NCBI GenBank assembly: GCA_910574455.1
Contig: CAJSYZ010000005.1
Span: forward strand, 2,976,001 to 3,040,000
Source of the DNA: Trichaptum fuscoviolaceum
Taxonomy: Eukaryota > Basidiomycota > Agaricomycetes > Hymenochaetales > Trichaptaceae
DNA: 64,000 nt
Reading direction: 5' to 3'
A program made the translations under genes and the position numbers. Shown here in pieces: positions 23,201 through 33,928 of the stretch. The notes beneath the pieces are model-generated. The model did no database searches. It was not told the origin of the DNA and saw only the letters and a list, made by a program, of their open reading frames with translations. How positions within the stretch are numbered: the stretch's first letter is position 1; every line of letters starts with the position of its first letter.

Positions 23201-23934
23201 CCATAGCATCATCGTCGATCAGGTGCATCTGCGCGCTGATCAAGACGATTACCGTCATAGGTATGTTTGCATTGTCACTTGGTTCGTCCAGAAGCTGAAG
23301 AGGACTCTAAATTTATTCTGCTTGTAGACGTATTCCTTTGTATCTGGCTGAAAAGTGAGTATCTATGTGTTTCCCGCAACTTGTTTAAAGGCTGATAATA
23401 TTTAATATTCGTTTTTTATGAGTCCGTGCATGCATGTGTGGACGTGTTCCTGCTAATGGACGGCGCTACATGCGAAATTTGTAAGTCAACTATAAGTTGG
23501 CAATGTCGAACTGCTAATGATCAGATTCTAGTTATTTATTTGATACATTAGTTGTATCGGATTGACCATTAACTGTAAGTAATACTTTTTGTATAAGTCA
23601 AGTTATAGTTTACTGACTTAACTTTCATTACTTTCTTGTGCACTCACACGACTACTTACTTCGTATTTGAATCGGATACCTGTTATAAAATCGGATAATT
23701 GTATTTAAACTTGATACTGACTTATGTATTCATATCAGATATGTATTTGAATCTGATACCTGAATTAAATCCGATACTTGTATTTAAATCTGATAATAAT
23801 ATGAATTCAAACCCAACCTATACCTGTGTGCCAAATTGAGTCTGAGAACTACCTTCCTAATTAGGACATTTAATCCGATCCATTCTGATGCCTGTCAGGA
23901 CAGAATTGGGTGCACCCTATGAACTGAGGTGCCT

Positions 23935-25541
23935 GCCTTTGCATTACCCATATCCTTTGCGGGAATCCATGTATCTTCCGCGCTCGAATATCCCTTCCAT
24001 CGTACCAAATATTCAAATCTCCGTCTAAACCGTCTAGCATCCAGAACCTCTTCCACCTCGTACTCCAGATCTCCTTCTACTTCGACTGGGGGCGGCGGGG
24101 GTTGCGTTCGACCGGGAATGTCGTCTTCGTGGTATGGCGAGAGCAGCGATACGTGAAATACGGGATGAATCTTCAGCGACGCGGGGAGTTCGAGTTCGTA
24201 GGTGAGGTCACTTAGCTTTGCCTTCACTTTATACGGCCCTAGTCGTTTCGGTAATAATTTGCGCGCTCCCGGTCGCCGAACGTTCGTCGCCTCAAGCCAT
24301 ACTTTATCCCCGACTGCGTACTGCGGGGCCTTGTTCCTGGCCTGATCGTAGTGCTGCTTCATGCGCTCTGCCGCAACCTCCAAAGCCGCTCTTGCCTCTT
24401 CCTGTGCCTGCTGAAGCTCCTGTAGTCGTGCGTCCGCGGCGGGGACCGTGGACAGGCCGTCGCTCGGGGCAATCGTGAATTCGGGATTGTAGCCGTAGAC
24501 GAGCGCGAACGGGGATTGTCGTGTTGCCGCGTGCGCTTTCGTGTTGTGCGCGAACTCTGCCATTGGGAGTAATCCGGCCCAGTTTTCTTGTCGTGTATCT
24601 ATGAAAGCCCGTAAATATTGTTCCAGCTCTTGGTTTACCCTTTCGGTTTGCCCATCCGTCTGCGGGTGATACGCAGTCGACGTGGTACCCTTGATACCGA
24701 GTCGGGAAAAAAGGGCTTTCATGAACTGCGCGACAAACTGTGGTCCTCGGTCGGATATAATCTGGCGGGGGGTTCCGTGCAGCTTCCAGACGTGTTGCAG
24801 GAAGAGTTCTGCAGTTTCCGGTGCATCGACATCAGACGTGGTCGGGATAAAATGCGCTTGCTTGGTGAGACGGTCGACCACCACGAAAATTGCGTCGTAA
24901 TCCTCAGATCGGGGGAGCTGGGTGATGAAATCGCACGAAATCGCCTGCCAGGGGCCCTGCGGGATTTCGTTCGGTTGCAGGAGTCCTACCGGGCGTTGGG
25001 ATCGGTTCTTCGTGCGTGCGCAGGTATCGCATCCCGAAACGTATCGTTCTACGAAGTTAGACATCCCGGGCCACCAGTAGTTGCGGCTTACCATCTCAAA
25101 CGTTTTCCAACGTCCAGGATGTCCGGCAGGGAGACTGTCGTGGTAAGTCTTCACCACATCCCGGCGAATGGTCTCGTCTTTCGGGACGTAAACCTTACCC
25201 TGGTACAGGATGAGGCCTTCCTCGGTGCTCCAGTCCTCAAGTTCCTTGGTCAGGACTCGAGGCGCCTTGGACTTGACCAACTCGATTGCGTCCACCAGTT
25301 CGTCTTCATACTGATCTGACTTACGAATGCGTCGTAGGAGGGCCTGATCCCCGTGTACCTGTGTCATTCCCCGACAATTGCTTTTAGTCGAAACATTTCG
25401 GGGGTCAAGAGGGTCCGTCCCGTGTTGTCTTCGCCTTCGGGTTGAAGATCGACGCGTCGTGACATGGCGTCGGGTTTGCCCCCGAGTCGCCCTGGGCGAT
25501 GGCGAATCGTAAAGTCGAAGCGAGTGAGGAACAGACTCCAC
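23935..25541 (-). CDS. Gypsy integrase with chromodomain (pol, second part)
   Basis: Read leftward, meaningful sequence begins around 25360 (GDQALLRRIRKSDQYEDEL). The integrase zinc finger HHCC follows: the H of TYHDSLPAGHPG and CDTCARTK. Then the DDE core: AISCDFITQLP, ISDRGPQFVAQF and a glutamate in DGQTERVNQELEQYL. After the core lie FALVYGYNP and the GPY-like KRLGPYKVKAKLSDLTYELELP. The chromodomain comes last: YEVEEVLDARRFRRRFEYLVRWKGYSSAEDTWIP. The ORF runs into the TIR insertion at 23934 and stops at 23895 in foreign sequence; the true end is at 20210-20340. It is in a different frame from the RT part, so a shift is needed near 25370. Confidence 0.93.
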
Positions 25542-27850
25542 CGGGCTTGGCGTCGCGTCAGTGTTCGGGATTCAGAGAAATATAGCAGATTCTTGTGGTC
25601 AGACACGATATCGAGTTTATGACTCGCACCTTCGAGATAATGTCGCCACTCGTCAAGAGCTCTAATAATCGCGAGTAGCTCCTTGTCATAAATCTCGTAG
25701 TTGCGTTCCGCATCGTTGAGGGATTTCGAGAAAAAGGCGACCGGATGTATCAGCCCGTCGTCGCCTTCCTGGGACAAGACCGCGCCGGTTGCGAAATCAG
25801 AGGCGTCGCATTCCACGATGAATTGTCGCGACATGTCTGGCATCATCAGGACGGGGGCGGTCGTGAACATGCGCTTGAGATAGTCGAAAGCGAACTGCTG
25901 GTTTTCTGTCCAGGCCCAGCGAACGTCCTTCTTCAGCAGCGTCGTGAGCGGTTTGACGATGTGCGAGAAATCCCGAATGAAGCGTCGATAGAAATTCGCG
26001 AACCCGAGGAAGGCTTGAATGTCTTTTACCTTTTTCGGGGTAGGCCAGTCGAGGACCGCCTGTACCTTGGCGGGATCCATCGCCACCTTTCCCTGCGAAA
26101 TAATCATCCCGAGATACTCGACGGAAGTCTGTTTGAATTTGCACTTTTCGGGTTTGCAGAACAAGTCGTTTTCGCGTAGCCGTTTAAGGACTTCCCGTAC
26201 GTGTTCATCGTGCTGCGATTCATCTTCGGAAAAGATTAGCAAGTCGTCAAGATAGATGATCACGTATACTCCAATGAGGTCTTTGAAGATATCGTTCATC
26301 ATGTGCTGGAAGGTCGCTGGGGCATTCGTGAGCCCGAATGTCATCACCGTTGGTTCGAAATGTCCTGCCTGAGTCCGAAATGCAGCCTTCCACTCGTCGC
26401 CTTGCTTCAGTCGCACATTGTGGTAGCCCCATCGTAAATCTAGAGTCGTGAAAACCTTCGCCTTTTGCAGCGCGTCTACGAGTTCCATCGTGAGGGGAAG
26501 CGGGTATCGATTCTTGACCGTGATGTCGTTCAGTCGTCGGTAATCGACTACCATGCGCAAGGTTCCATCCTTTTTCTTGATAAAGAAGACGGGAGCCGCT
26601 GCAGGGGATTTCGAAGGCCGTATGTACCCCTTGCGCAGGTTTTCGTCAACGAATTCGCGAAGGGCATCGCGTTCGGCTGGGGCCAAGGGATAGATTTTGC
26701 TGTACGGGGGAACCTTCCCGGGTTCTAAATCTATGGCGTGGTCATACGGCTTGCGCAGTGGAAGCCTTTCGGATTCAACTTTCGAGAAAACGTCGGCAAA
26801 CTCACGGAATTCGGGGGGAACTAGTTCTTCGAAGGTTTTCTCGCCTTCCTTCACCGCAGACTTCTCAGCGATGGCCTGGGAGTGGGTGTACGAGGCGGCA
26901 ATTTTGTACGCGAAATGGTCGTCCGTCGTGACGAAGTAGGATTCGGCGTCGTGGTACTGGTCCCAATATTTTTCTGAGTACCGAAATCCCGGTGGGACAG
27001 CTTCCCATTCGGCCTGGGTCCTGTCGGGCCCCCAGGGGGTCTCGACTTCTTCTGCTATGGCGAGGCGGGGAAGCGGGACCAGGCGTTGCTGGTTGTCACA
27101 CTGGGGCGGGCAGCGGTTGAGATCGACCACATCGTTGGTCCAGTCAATGGTTGGGTTATGGTGCCGCAACCAGTCGATCCCCATGATAATATCGTCGTCG
27201 CCAATATCCGCGACGGCCATGGTCAACTGTTCTAAGTGTCCCTTCATCTCGACGTTGAGGACTACTTCCTTGGTGATGCGTCCAATCGCGTTCGGGGAAT
27301 TGTCCGCGTTGCGCAAAAGTATCGGGATTACCAAGTCCCGGGTCTGGAGTCCGTGTCGCGAAACGTAGCGGGAATTTATGAAAGTTCCCGACGCACCGCT
27401 GTCTAACATTACTGTGGCTAAGGCATCCGTCTTTCCGTCGCTAACCTGTACCGGGAACTTCAAATGTCGTCGAAGACGACGGTCTATTGTAGAGATGGTT
27501 AAATACAAGGGACCATTATTAAGAGAGTTCTTCGGCCACAAGGGCGGTTGGGTCGTATAGGGCGCGACTGAGCAATACGACCCTACTGAAAATCCGCTGG
27601 GGGCGGGGCTTCGGGATTGTGAACGTTCTTGGCGGCGGGCGTCATGGCGGCGAATGCGTTCTGTAGCACGGACTGCTGCACATTCTGGACGTACTGTTCC
27701 GCCATACGTTTGAGCGTTTCTTCGAACGACTGGAGCGCGGGGGGCGATGGGCTCGACGGGGACGTGGATTTTGTAGCTTTTAGGTTTCGGGATGGCGGTC
27801 GCGTTGGGCAATCGCTCACCAAATGGTCTTTCTCTCCGCAGTAGTAGCAT
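25364..27850 (-). CDS. Gypsy protease, reverse transcriptase and RNase H (pol, first part)
   Basis: Order of domains: aspartic protease (MLDSGASGTFINSRYV, and IIMGIDWL); reverse transcriptase with PAAAPVFFIKKKDG, VVDYRRLNDITVKNRYPLP, TTLDLRWGYHNVR, FGLTNAPATFQHMMND and the catalytic VIIYLDDLLIFS; connection; RNase H with VECDASDFATGAVLS, YEIYDKELLAII and VSDHKNLLYF. The ORF overlaps the 3' end of gag in the -1 frame relative to gag. It ends at 25364 shortly after FRLKAIVGE, and the integrase continues in a further -1 frame. Apart from this shift the enzyme core looks intact. It copies the RNA genome in virus-like particles. Confidence 0.95.
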   Translation of the reverse strand: MLLLRRERPFGERLPNATAIPKPKSYKIHVPVEPIAPRAPVVRRNAQTYGGTVRPECAAVRATERIRRHDARRQERSQSRSPAPSGFSVGSYCSVAPYTTQPPLWPKNSLNNGPLYLTISTIDRRLRRHLKFPVQVSDGKTDALATVMLDSGASGTFINSRYVSRHGLQTRDLVIPILLRNADNSPNAIGRITKEVVLNVEMKGHLEQLTMAVADIGDDDIIMGIDWLRHHNPTIDWTNDVVDLNRCPPQCDNQQRLVPLPRLAIAEEVETPWGPDRTQAEWEAVPPGFRYSEKYWDQYHDAESYFVTTDDHFAYKIAASYTHSQAIAEKSAVKEGEKTFEELVPPEFREFADVFSKVESERLPLRKPYDHAIDLEPGKVPPYSKIYPLAPAERDALREFVDENLRKGYIRPSKSPAAAPVFFIKKKDGTLRMVVDYRRLNDITVKNRYPLPLTMELVDALQKAKVFTTLDLRWGYHNVRLKQGDEWKAAFRTQAGHFEPTVMTFGLTNAPATFQHMMNDIFKDLIGVYVIIYLDDLLIFSEDESQHDEHVREVLKRLRENDLFCKPEKCKFKQTSVEYLGMIISQGKVAMDPAKVQAVLDWPTPKKVKDIQAFLGFANFYRRFIRDFSHIVKPLTTLLKKDVRWAWTENQQFAFDYLKRMFTTAPVLMMPDMSRQFIVECDASDFATGAVLSQEGDDGLIHPVAFFSKSLNDAERNYEIYDKELLAIIRALDEWRHYLEGASHKLDIVSDHKNLLYFSESRTLTRRQARWSLFLTRFDFTIRHRPGRLGGKPDAMSRRVDLQPEGEDNTGRTLLTPEMFRLKAIVGE

Positions 27851-28791
27851 AGTCCCTTACTCCTGCGCTCCCGGCGCACCCTGTCAATCTCCATTGCGTT
27901 GGGATCCTTCGTCGAGCTTGCGCCCGCAGTCGGGATCGTACGCGGAGCTGAACTAGTGGTGCCGGGATTGCTTCGGGGCGTAGCCGCTGGCTTTGATACT
28001 GGTCCATAGGCGTGTGCGAGCCTTAGCTTCTCGTCCGTCTCGGAAACCCAGTTGACGTAGGCATCGAATTTCATATCCTTCGCCTCTGTGCTGGCGATGT
28101 GCTGGCGAACCTGGTCTTTGAGTCCCTTCCGGAACATGTCGAGGTAGATGACATCCGTCGTTGCATCCTTGGGCCACCCGGTGAGGGCTTGGAGGGCACG
28201 GAATTGCGACGCAAACTCGGCGACCGTTCCTGTCTGGCGTAGGCGCATCAGCTTGTCGGCTGCGGCTTTGTCTGCATCGATTTCCCCATAAGAGGCGCGA
28301 AGGGCGGCGAACAGGGCCTCCAGGCTGGCGGCTTCTGGCGGTGTCGGGATGTCCTGGAGTCGATCTAGAATGGGTCGTGCCCAGTCTTGCGCCGGCCCCC
28401 GCAGTAGCATCAGAGCAAATGCGACCTTGCGGGTTTCGTCTAGTCCCGGATGTTGTCCGAACAGGTAGAGCTTAATCTGGTGAATCCAGTTCTCCAGCTT
28501 GGCTCGTTCGCCTTCGAAGGTGTCGGGAAGCTTCATCTTGAGCCCTGCTCCGCCCCCAGACGGGGAGGCGGGCTGACTCGCGATTTGGGCTTCTAACGCC
28601 CGGTTGGCGTGCTTGAGCTGGGCGACTGTGTTCTGGACCTGATTGTGTTCGTTGACTAGCTTGGAGTAGCGCTTTTCGAGGGTGTCGAGGCGATCAAGGA
28701 TGGGCTGGAGTTTGTCTTCCTCCATCGAGGAGCTAGGGGACGGGAAAGCGAAGGTGTCTGCGAGTCCTCCCCATTCCTGGTGGGACGACAT
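27583..28791 (-). CDS. Gypsy Gag protein
   Basis: 402 residues starting MSSHQEWGGLADTF at 28791, some 90 bp inside the LTR edge. A coiled coil (about residues 30-75) precedes the capsid region (LPDTFEGERAKLENWIHQIKLYLF, LLRGPAQDWARPILDRLQ, FASQFRALQALTGW). A CCHC zinc knuckle follows at CYYCGEKDHLVSDC (C-x2-C-x4-H-x4-C). The C-terminal tail is serine/proline-rich and ends EAPPPADFQ. The protein packages element RNA and forms particles. Unlike copy 1 at the left edge of the window, this one has no frameshift. Confidence 0.94.
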   Translation of the reverse strand: MSSHQEWGGLADTFAFPSPSSSMEEDKLQPILDRLDTLEKRYSKLVNEHNQVQNTVAQLKHANRALEAQIASQPASPSGGGAGLKMKLPDTFEGERAKLENWIHQIKLYLFGQHPGLDETRKVAFALMLLRGPAQDWARPILDRLQDIPTPPEAASLEALFAALRASYGEIDADKAAADKLMRLRQTGTVAEFASQFRALQALTGWPKDATTDVIYLDMFRKGLKDQVRQHIASTEAKDMKFDAYVNWVSETDEKLRLAHAYGPVSKPAATPRSNPGTTSSAPRTIPTAGASSTKDPNAMEIDRVRRERRSKGLCYYCGEKDHLVSDCPTRPPSRNLKATKSTSPSSPSPPALQSFEETLKRMAEQYVQNVQQSVLQNAFAAMTPAAKNVHNPEAPPPADFQ

Positions 28792-28880
28792 CGCGGGTCG
28801 GCGGTACGGGTGCGGGGGTAGAAGTAAAGAGCGTGAGGGTGTCGAGTCCGAGCGGCGGTGAGCCAGGACTTTTGACCTAA

Positions 28881-29153
28881 TGTTACGACCGTCGGGAATT
28901 GTAGCGGGAAACAGTTTCGGGAAACTGGAATTCGCGACAAGAACCCGCGTTCGGGAATCTGGATTCGCGACTGGGAACGAGCGTGGGAATTCAGGCGGGA
29001 AACGCGCGGGATTCTATCCAGGCGCGTCGCGGGATTCTCAAGGCCAGCTAGGACTCTTCACTGCTTTGAACGTCAAGTAAGCGGATCCCTAAGGAAGCAC
29101 TCCACAAGTAAGTATTGCGCAACTAACTACACAGGAGAAAAGAGAGAGATCGC
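28881..29153 (-). repeat. 5' LTR of gypsy copy 2, outer part 1 (left piece)
   Basis: The first 273 bp (plus-strand order) of the LTR next to gag. It is cut after GATCGC by the 11.5-kb element and continues at 40605. Confidence 0.93.
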
Positions 29154-29937
29154 TATGACAGCATTTATCGACAAGTATTCGAGCTTTGAGGTTTTGCATG
29201 CTTTACGCAACTTTAGTGGAACATACGTAACTTTTTTGTCTTTACGTAACTTGTTACGCAACTTTTGTACGTAACTTTACACCTTTACTTACAGGTTTTA
29301 GCTTGCTACTCCTCACATTTTCAGCTCTCGGTAGTACAGCTCTGCCTTACGTAACTATATGCAGCTATACAGTGGTTCACATTAAGGTGTCTGTGGTTCA
29401 GAAAAGTTATACGTAACTTTTTTTAGATACTATAGATATGTTATACCTTTCTGTACTGAAGCATTATCCTGTATACCTTTTAAATATATTTCTTATTGTT
29501 GATTATCTTGTTTGGTTCCTTTCAATTAATAATAGTATTGCTGGAAATGTATAATATCTTATCTAGTAAATTTACGAGGATTGTCATATGATATATATGA
29601 TAACTGACTCTTTTAATTACTTGGGCAAGTGGGTCAATGGGTTTAGCTCCCCAACTCTGGTAAAGGTTGGCAGGCGGAACCCTTCCTGCTTTGTAACCTA
29701 TTCCAACAGGCTACGGGTTCAACTCAGACTAATGTAAATAACTTTTGTAATTGTTTTGTTTCTTTCGTTTTAAATAAAACAATTCTTATGTATTTTATCA
29801 GCTATAGATATTGTTATTCTGCTAGATTCCTGCATGTCTACACCAGTCCCATGTATAATTGGTGTTACAACTGTAGGGGTACATGTGGGCTGCAGAGTGT
29901 AAACAGTCTCTGGGGAAATACTAGGGAGTGTTACAAC
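29154..29937 (+). repeat. Left long inverted repeat of the 11.5-kb element
   Basis: About 784 bp whose reverse complement forms 39825-40604. Contains several TACGTAACTTT words, an AT-rich stretch, and at 29625-29715 a segment ending GGGTTCAACTC that fits a Pol III B box with a TGGGTCAATGG A-box-like word before it. No gene is present. Confidence 0.9.
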
Positions 29938-30744
29938 TGTCAGGCCCGGACCCAAGCCTTGCCTAAGGGTGGTCACGAGTTGAGGAAGCAGAGTGAGAGC
30001 GGAAGGGCAAACAAAATGCGAGGACAAAATAGCAAGAGACTAAGTAGTCAGGATTCGGGTTGAAGTTCCCGCAATCCATGATCCGGGATTCTACCACGGG
30101 ATCCTAAGATGAGTTATCAAGATTTTAGAGTCTGAGAGCGAGAAAAGTGTGTGACGGCAAGAGTGAGAGCATAAGAGTGAAGCAAGGATGGATCTCGAGG
30201 GCCTAGCTCGTAGAGTAGCCTAAAGACTTATGATATTTGAGTCAAGGGATACATGACGAGTTTCTACAAGTTTATATACGCGTAAGAGTCTGAGATAAGA
30301 AATGGGAAACGGAATATGTTTTCGGGACGTGAAGGTGAGTTGTGTAGTGACACGCGGGATTCGGAGAATTATTGTGGGACGTGTAGCTTACACGAGGAAC
30401 CGGGGATGTATGTTAGAACAAAGGGTGACGGGAATGTGATCAGAGTGATTTGAAAATGGTGATAAAGGATAATAGATAGATTTTGGGGTTTTACGGGAAT
30501 GAAGTAGGAATGAATGGTAGTCTGGGGCGTGGTACTGTCAGAATGTCCGTAGGGCGTGTTTGTAAGGCGTGTTTGTAAGGCGTGTTTGTAAGGCATGGTC
30601 GTGGAACGTGTTCGTGGTGTTTGTCATGTATTTGGAAATGTCTGGCATGAGGTCCGGGTTGCAGGAGCCGGGACCGGATGTTGGGATTTGTGATGGCACG
30701 GGAATGTTTGTTCGTCGGGTATTAGGTGTTGTCGTGACAATAAC
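29938..30744. mobile_element. 807-bp insertion, solo-LTR-like, in the left long inverted repeat
   Basis: TTACAAC at 29931-29937 recurs at 30745-30751, and the long inverted repeat continues uninterrupted if the block is removed. The insert starts TGTCAGGCCCGGACC and near its right end has GTCGTGACA. TG...CA and the GC-rich start resemble a gypsy LTR, but a 7-bp duplication is long for a retroelement, so class is uncertain. It contains a short GGCGTGTTTGTAA tandem repeat at about 30553-30595. Confidence 0.55.
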
Positions 30745-31107
30745 TTACAACCGTGGGGGAACCTGGGGGCTGGGAAGCTTTGTAACACTTGGATCTCATC
30801 CAGTGTTTGTACGAAGTCCGCCGGATGCGACAGCAGCACCCGGAAGACAAGCAAGCACCCGGAAACCGGAGTCGCTCAAGTACATGACTCGGCAGCATAC
30901 CAGCAAGTTCAGGGCATCAGAACAATGCAGAAGACGCAAGGCAAGAAAGCGGAGTCACTCAAGTACAACTCACGGCCGCAAGACAGTGCATCTGACGGAC
31001 ACCGGACAAGCAGCAAGGCTGCTGGCCGACACTCAAAGCCAAATAGCGCAGGGAAAACTGTACCTGAGCACGAGTGATAGACAGGCCAAAGCACAGAGCT
31101 CACCAGC

Positions 31108-31618
31108 TGTCAGGAATCCGCCTCAGGTTATTTTATTTCTTTTATTTTTCTTTTATTTTCTTTTCTGATCACACTCCGAGTCGGATCCCCGACATGTCCG
31201 CTCCGAAAGCGGACTATCTTTGACTCCGATTCTATTCCTTTTTGCGTAGGTTACTTGTCTGTATGCTTGCAGGCCGCTAGGACAAGCGCCCTGCAAGCAA
31301 TTCCCTTTTCTTTCTTTCTTCCACCACTCCAACTCGAACCTCCGCTCTACCGATGCGGGACCCCGACTTGAGCGGGACCCCGAACCCCGACTTATGTGAG
31401 CGGCACAGGTCGGACCTAGTCAGATCAGGGTCCAGTGGCTTGGTACTGTATAGTTTTTACCTTTGTTCATCAAAACCGCGGATCCCCCTGCAAAGCACTC
31501 CACTTTTGGCCTCTTGTAAAGTGCTTCTCAGAGTGAGAACCACCGCTCATTGCGTCCGATCGTCGTCCGTGTCCGATTCAGGGTCTCAAAAGCGAAGGAA
31601 CCACTCTAGGTCGTAACA
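31108..31618. mobile_element. Solo-LTR-like insertion of 511 bp in repeat unit R
   Basis: It starts TGTCAGGAATCC and ends GGTCGTAACA, with CCAGC on the left and CCAAC on the right (a 5-bp duplication differing by one G-to-A transition). The copy of unit R at 36915-37855 lacks this block at the corresponding place (GCTCACCGGCGATCACAC). No ORF of note. Confidence 0.6.
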
Positions 31619-32554
31619 CCAACAATCACACAACGGACAATGCAATGGGCGGACAAGCAAACAAGCCAGCGGACAAGGTCACGGACATGCAACCGGCTGG
31701 ACACTTAGAGTGTGGCAACGCGGGTGAGTGGCGTGGGAAATGGGCGGACGATTGAGGAATGGGAACAAAAACAATGGGTTGGGTTAGTAGAGTGTGACCA
31801 GAGTAGCCGGTTCACACACGATTTACTCCAGTGAAAATCACCACATGTACTACCGTGTGAAATTTTATGTTCTTTCTCCCCACCACCACTACATGTGAGT
31901 GAGAGTGAGAATCTCTATGGTGCAACGTAGGGTGTCAACGGACGGGCTCAACAGCCTGACAGATATCTTCTGGAGTTCCCTCGACGGGTGTGGTGGACAA
32001 AAGACGGCAGGGCTCAATCGCCATTCTTTACTGGGGAGTTTGTTTCTTGTCTTTGGACTTCTGTGAGGGGGACAACAGCGCACGCAGAAGACATACAGAT
32101 GGGCGATTAGTGTCTGCACAACAGCACATTCTTCTGATTGTCCTGTTTGTTAGAGTTATTCATTTTTATCTCTCTTTATTATTATTATTCTTCAGCTCAC
32201 ACATTTGAGATGCGCTCGAACGGACAGTCTGTACGGCATCCGTACACGTCCGAGCGCATATAGGAGAGTGTGTCGGTTAGCATGCGCGGACGGCGCATAC
32301 AGTTAGAAGTAGAGTGTCGGATATTCATTATCCGCACGTCTACATACTGGATACGTCTTGGTACATGACGAGTATACCGAGACATATTATAGGAGATGTC
32401 TTGGTACATGACGAATGTTCCAAGACATATTATTTTCTTTTCGTATATAACTTTGACTTCACGGGAAGGTCGCTCCCTCAGTTCTTCTCCCCACAAACTG
32501 AGGTGAGCAACTAATCACTTTATTTTACCATTCAATAACTAACCACTTGTACTA

Positions 32555-33177
32555 CAGTGTCGGAAGGCTAAAACCCGCCTCTGGGTACAGGCCGGAGTTT
32601 TGCGCGGAAGACCCTAGTTTGTAGCTTTTTTGTAATGAAAGTAAGGAAGATAAGTCGATTTCTGCAATAAAAAAATTTCCGGTTTATGTTTCAAAAAATT
32701 TGAAGGACTGAAAAAGTTTTTCGTTGCATTTTGGCTTAAATTATCGATGCATCGGCCCAAAAAGTAAGCAGGAGTGTTTTCCGAGACTTTCTGGACAGGG
32801 GTACTACCATTTTAGGTACTCGGACAGGTACGCTCTGGTTAACCAGAAAAGGTAAAGTTCCGGACAAAAAACGTTGAAATTGCAAAATGTTTTCATCTGG
32901 ACCACCGGATTGCGAAAAGACGTCGATTCCGCATATTCCGGGGCCGTGGGAATTAGGTAAAGGAGCTGCAGCACCCATTTAGGTAACATGTTTCAAATTC
33001 TGTCTTGACAATTTTTTTCGGAGTTAATTTCGGGCGAATCTAACCAATAAGATATGAAGATATGATTTATTTAAAGCTATTTACACTGTTTCAGGGTCAA
33101 GGGACAAGTTTTGTGTTTGTAGAAAAAAAAGTTTTGAGGGGGGTTTCCGAGAGGCGGGTTTTAGCCTTCCAACACTG
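32555..33177. mobile_element. 623-bp mariner-like MITE
   Basis: TA dinucleotides flank the block at 32553-32554 and 33178-33179. The inverted ends match over at least 27 bp: CAGTGTCGGAAGGCTAAAAC on the left, and on the right inverted CAGTGTTGGAAGGCTAAAAC, then CCGCCTC. A TA target and CAGT ends are hallmarks of Tc1/mariner-type elements. It is too short for a transposase. Confidence 0.85.
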
Positions 33178-33477
33178 TAGTGATTATCTTATTAGGTACT
33201 TTACATGATTTAATTGAGTTCTTTTCCCCACAAACTGAGTGATTATCTTATTACTGTTCCTTTCTTACAGGTTGTTTCTTGTCTTCGGACTTCTTGCGAA
33301 GGGTTGCGTTGGGCGGACGTGCGAAGACTCTGTCTACGGATGTTTGAGGGCTGTTTGGCTATTTCACTAGTTTCCTTTGTTGTTTCTCTTCTTCTCTTTG
33401 TCTTCTTTTACTACTCTTTTATTCTTACCGGGTTCCCTACACTCCCACCCCCTTATCATTTATCATCTTTTCAGTGC

Positions 33478-33734
33478 AACTAACTACACAGGAGAAAAGA
33501 GAGAGATTGCACCTAAGGAAGCACTCCACAAGAGGTCAAAAGTGGGGTGCTCCTTACAATGCCTACAACTATTTATCTACTTTGTAAAGACTGTATAGCT
33601 AATCTATGCTAAATATCCTTGTGCAATGTGCAACTATCTACTACAAAAGATACATGCTAGGACTGCACTGCTGGGCATGTCCATCCCGTTTCTCCAGATG
33701 GCTGTGGTGCTTCTGTGGACGTCAGTGTCTGAAC
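33478..33734 (-). repeat. Old diverged gypsy LTR, left piece
   Basis: Starting GCAACTAACTACACAGG, it matches positions about 890-1145 of the LTR at 642-1471 with many changes, mostly C-to-T and G-to-A on the plus strand (for example GATTGCACC for GATCGCACC, CTTTGTAAAG for CTTCGTAAAG). The first about 240 bp of the LTR are missing. It is cut by the hAT-like element and continues at 39476. Confidence 0.85.
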
Positions 33735-33928
33735 TAGAGCATGACACGGGTGCGTGTCACCCGTAGGTACCTGTAGGTACCTGCAGCAAAAACCTGCGGC
33801 TCCGGGTGCACCCGCATGCAGGTACCTGTTTCCCACGCTTACCTGCGGATCCAGGTATGACTTTTTTTTAACTCAGGTACCTGTGCAGGTACCTGCAGGT
33901 ACCTGCAGTGGCTGTAGGCCGCAGACAT

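Larger units (their letters stand above)
20341..23934. mobile_element. 3.6-kb TIR element inserted in gypsy pol (8-bp target duplication)
   Basis: GCCTTTGC flanks it exactly at 20333-20340 and 23935-23942. The inverted ends share TCATAGGGTGCACCCAATTC and continue as CTGTCCTGACAGGCATCAGA without mismatch to GGATCGGAT; the outermost 12 bp match imperfectly. Subterminal regions (20390-20730, 23540-23880) are full of ATCGGATAC-like words in both orientations. An 8-bp duplication fits hAT or a KDZ/Zisupton relative; no transposase is present, so it is probably non-autonomous. It holds candidate genes at 20817-22348 and 22703-23200. Removing it with one duplication restores the reading DMGNAKAKIRSFYRKHP of the chromodomain. 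Confidence 0.88.
30763..33477. repeat. Repeat unit R, interrupted copy
   Basis: From TGTAACACTTGGATC at 30782 this stretch parallels 36915-37855: the same order of TCCAGTGTTNGTACGA, GAGCTCACC, CACACAACGGACAATG, GTAGCCGGTTCACAC, TTTCTTGTCTT and a pyrimidine-rich end before TTTTCAG. It is interrupted at 31108-31618 and 32555-33177. It is non-coding as far as I can see. Its GTNAG-like borders and pyrimidine tracts look like introns, so the unit could be a decayed retroelement LTR or an untranslated region. Confidence 0.55.

Noticed and set aside
24618..25319. Long plus-strand ORF antisense to integrase
   Set aside because: It is the shadow of a well-supported integrase frame and has no motif of its own.
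29625..29715. A functional tRNA gene
   Set aside because: Only A-box and B-box-like words fit; no cloverleaf could be drawn by hand, and the sequence is part of a terminal repeat.
33760..33910. GGTACCTG repeats as a CRISPR-like or regulatory array
   Set aside because: They occur in both orientations at both ends of the hAT-like element, as expected of subterminal transposase sites. CRISPR does not occur in fungi.
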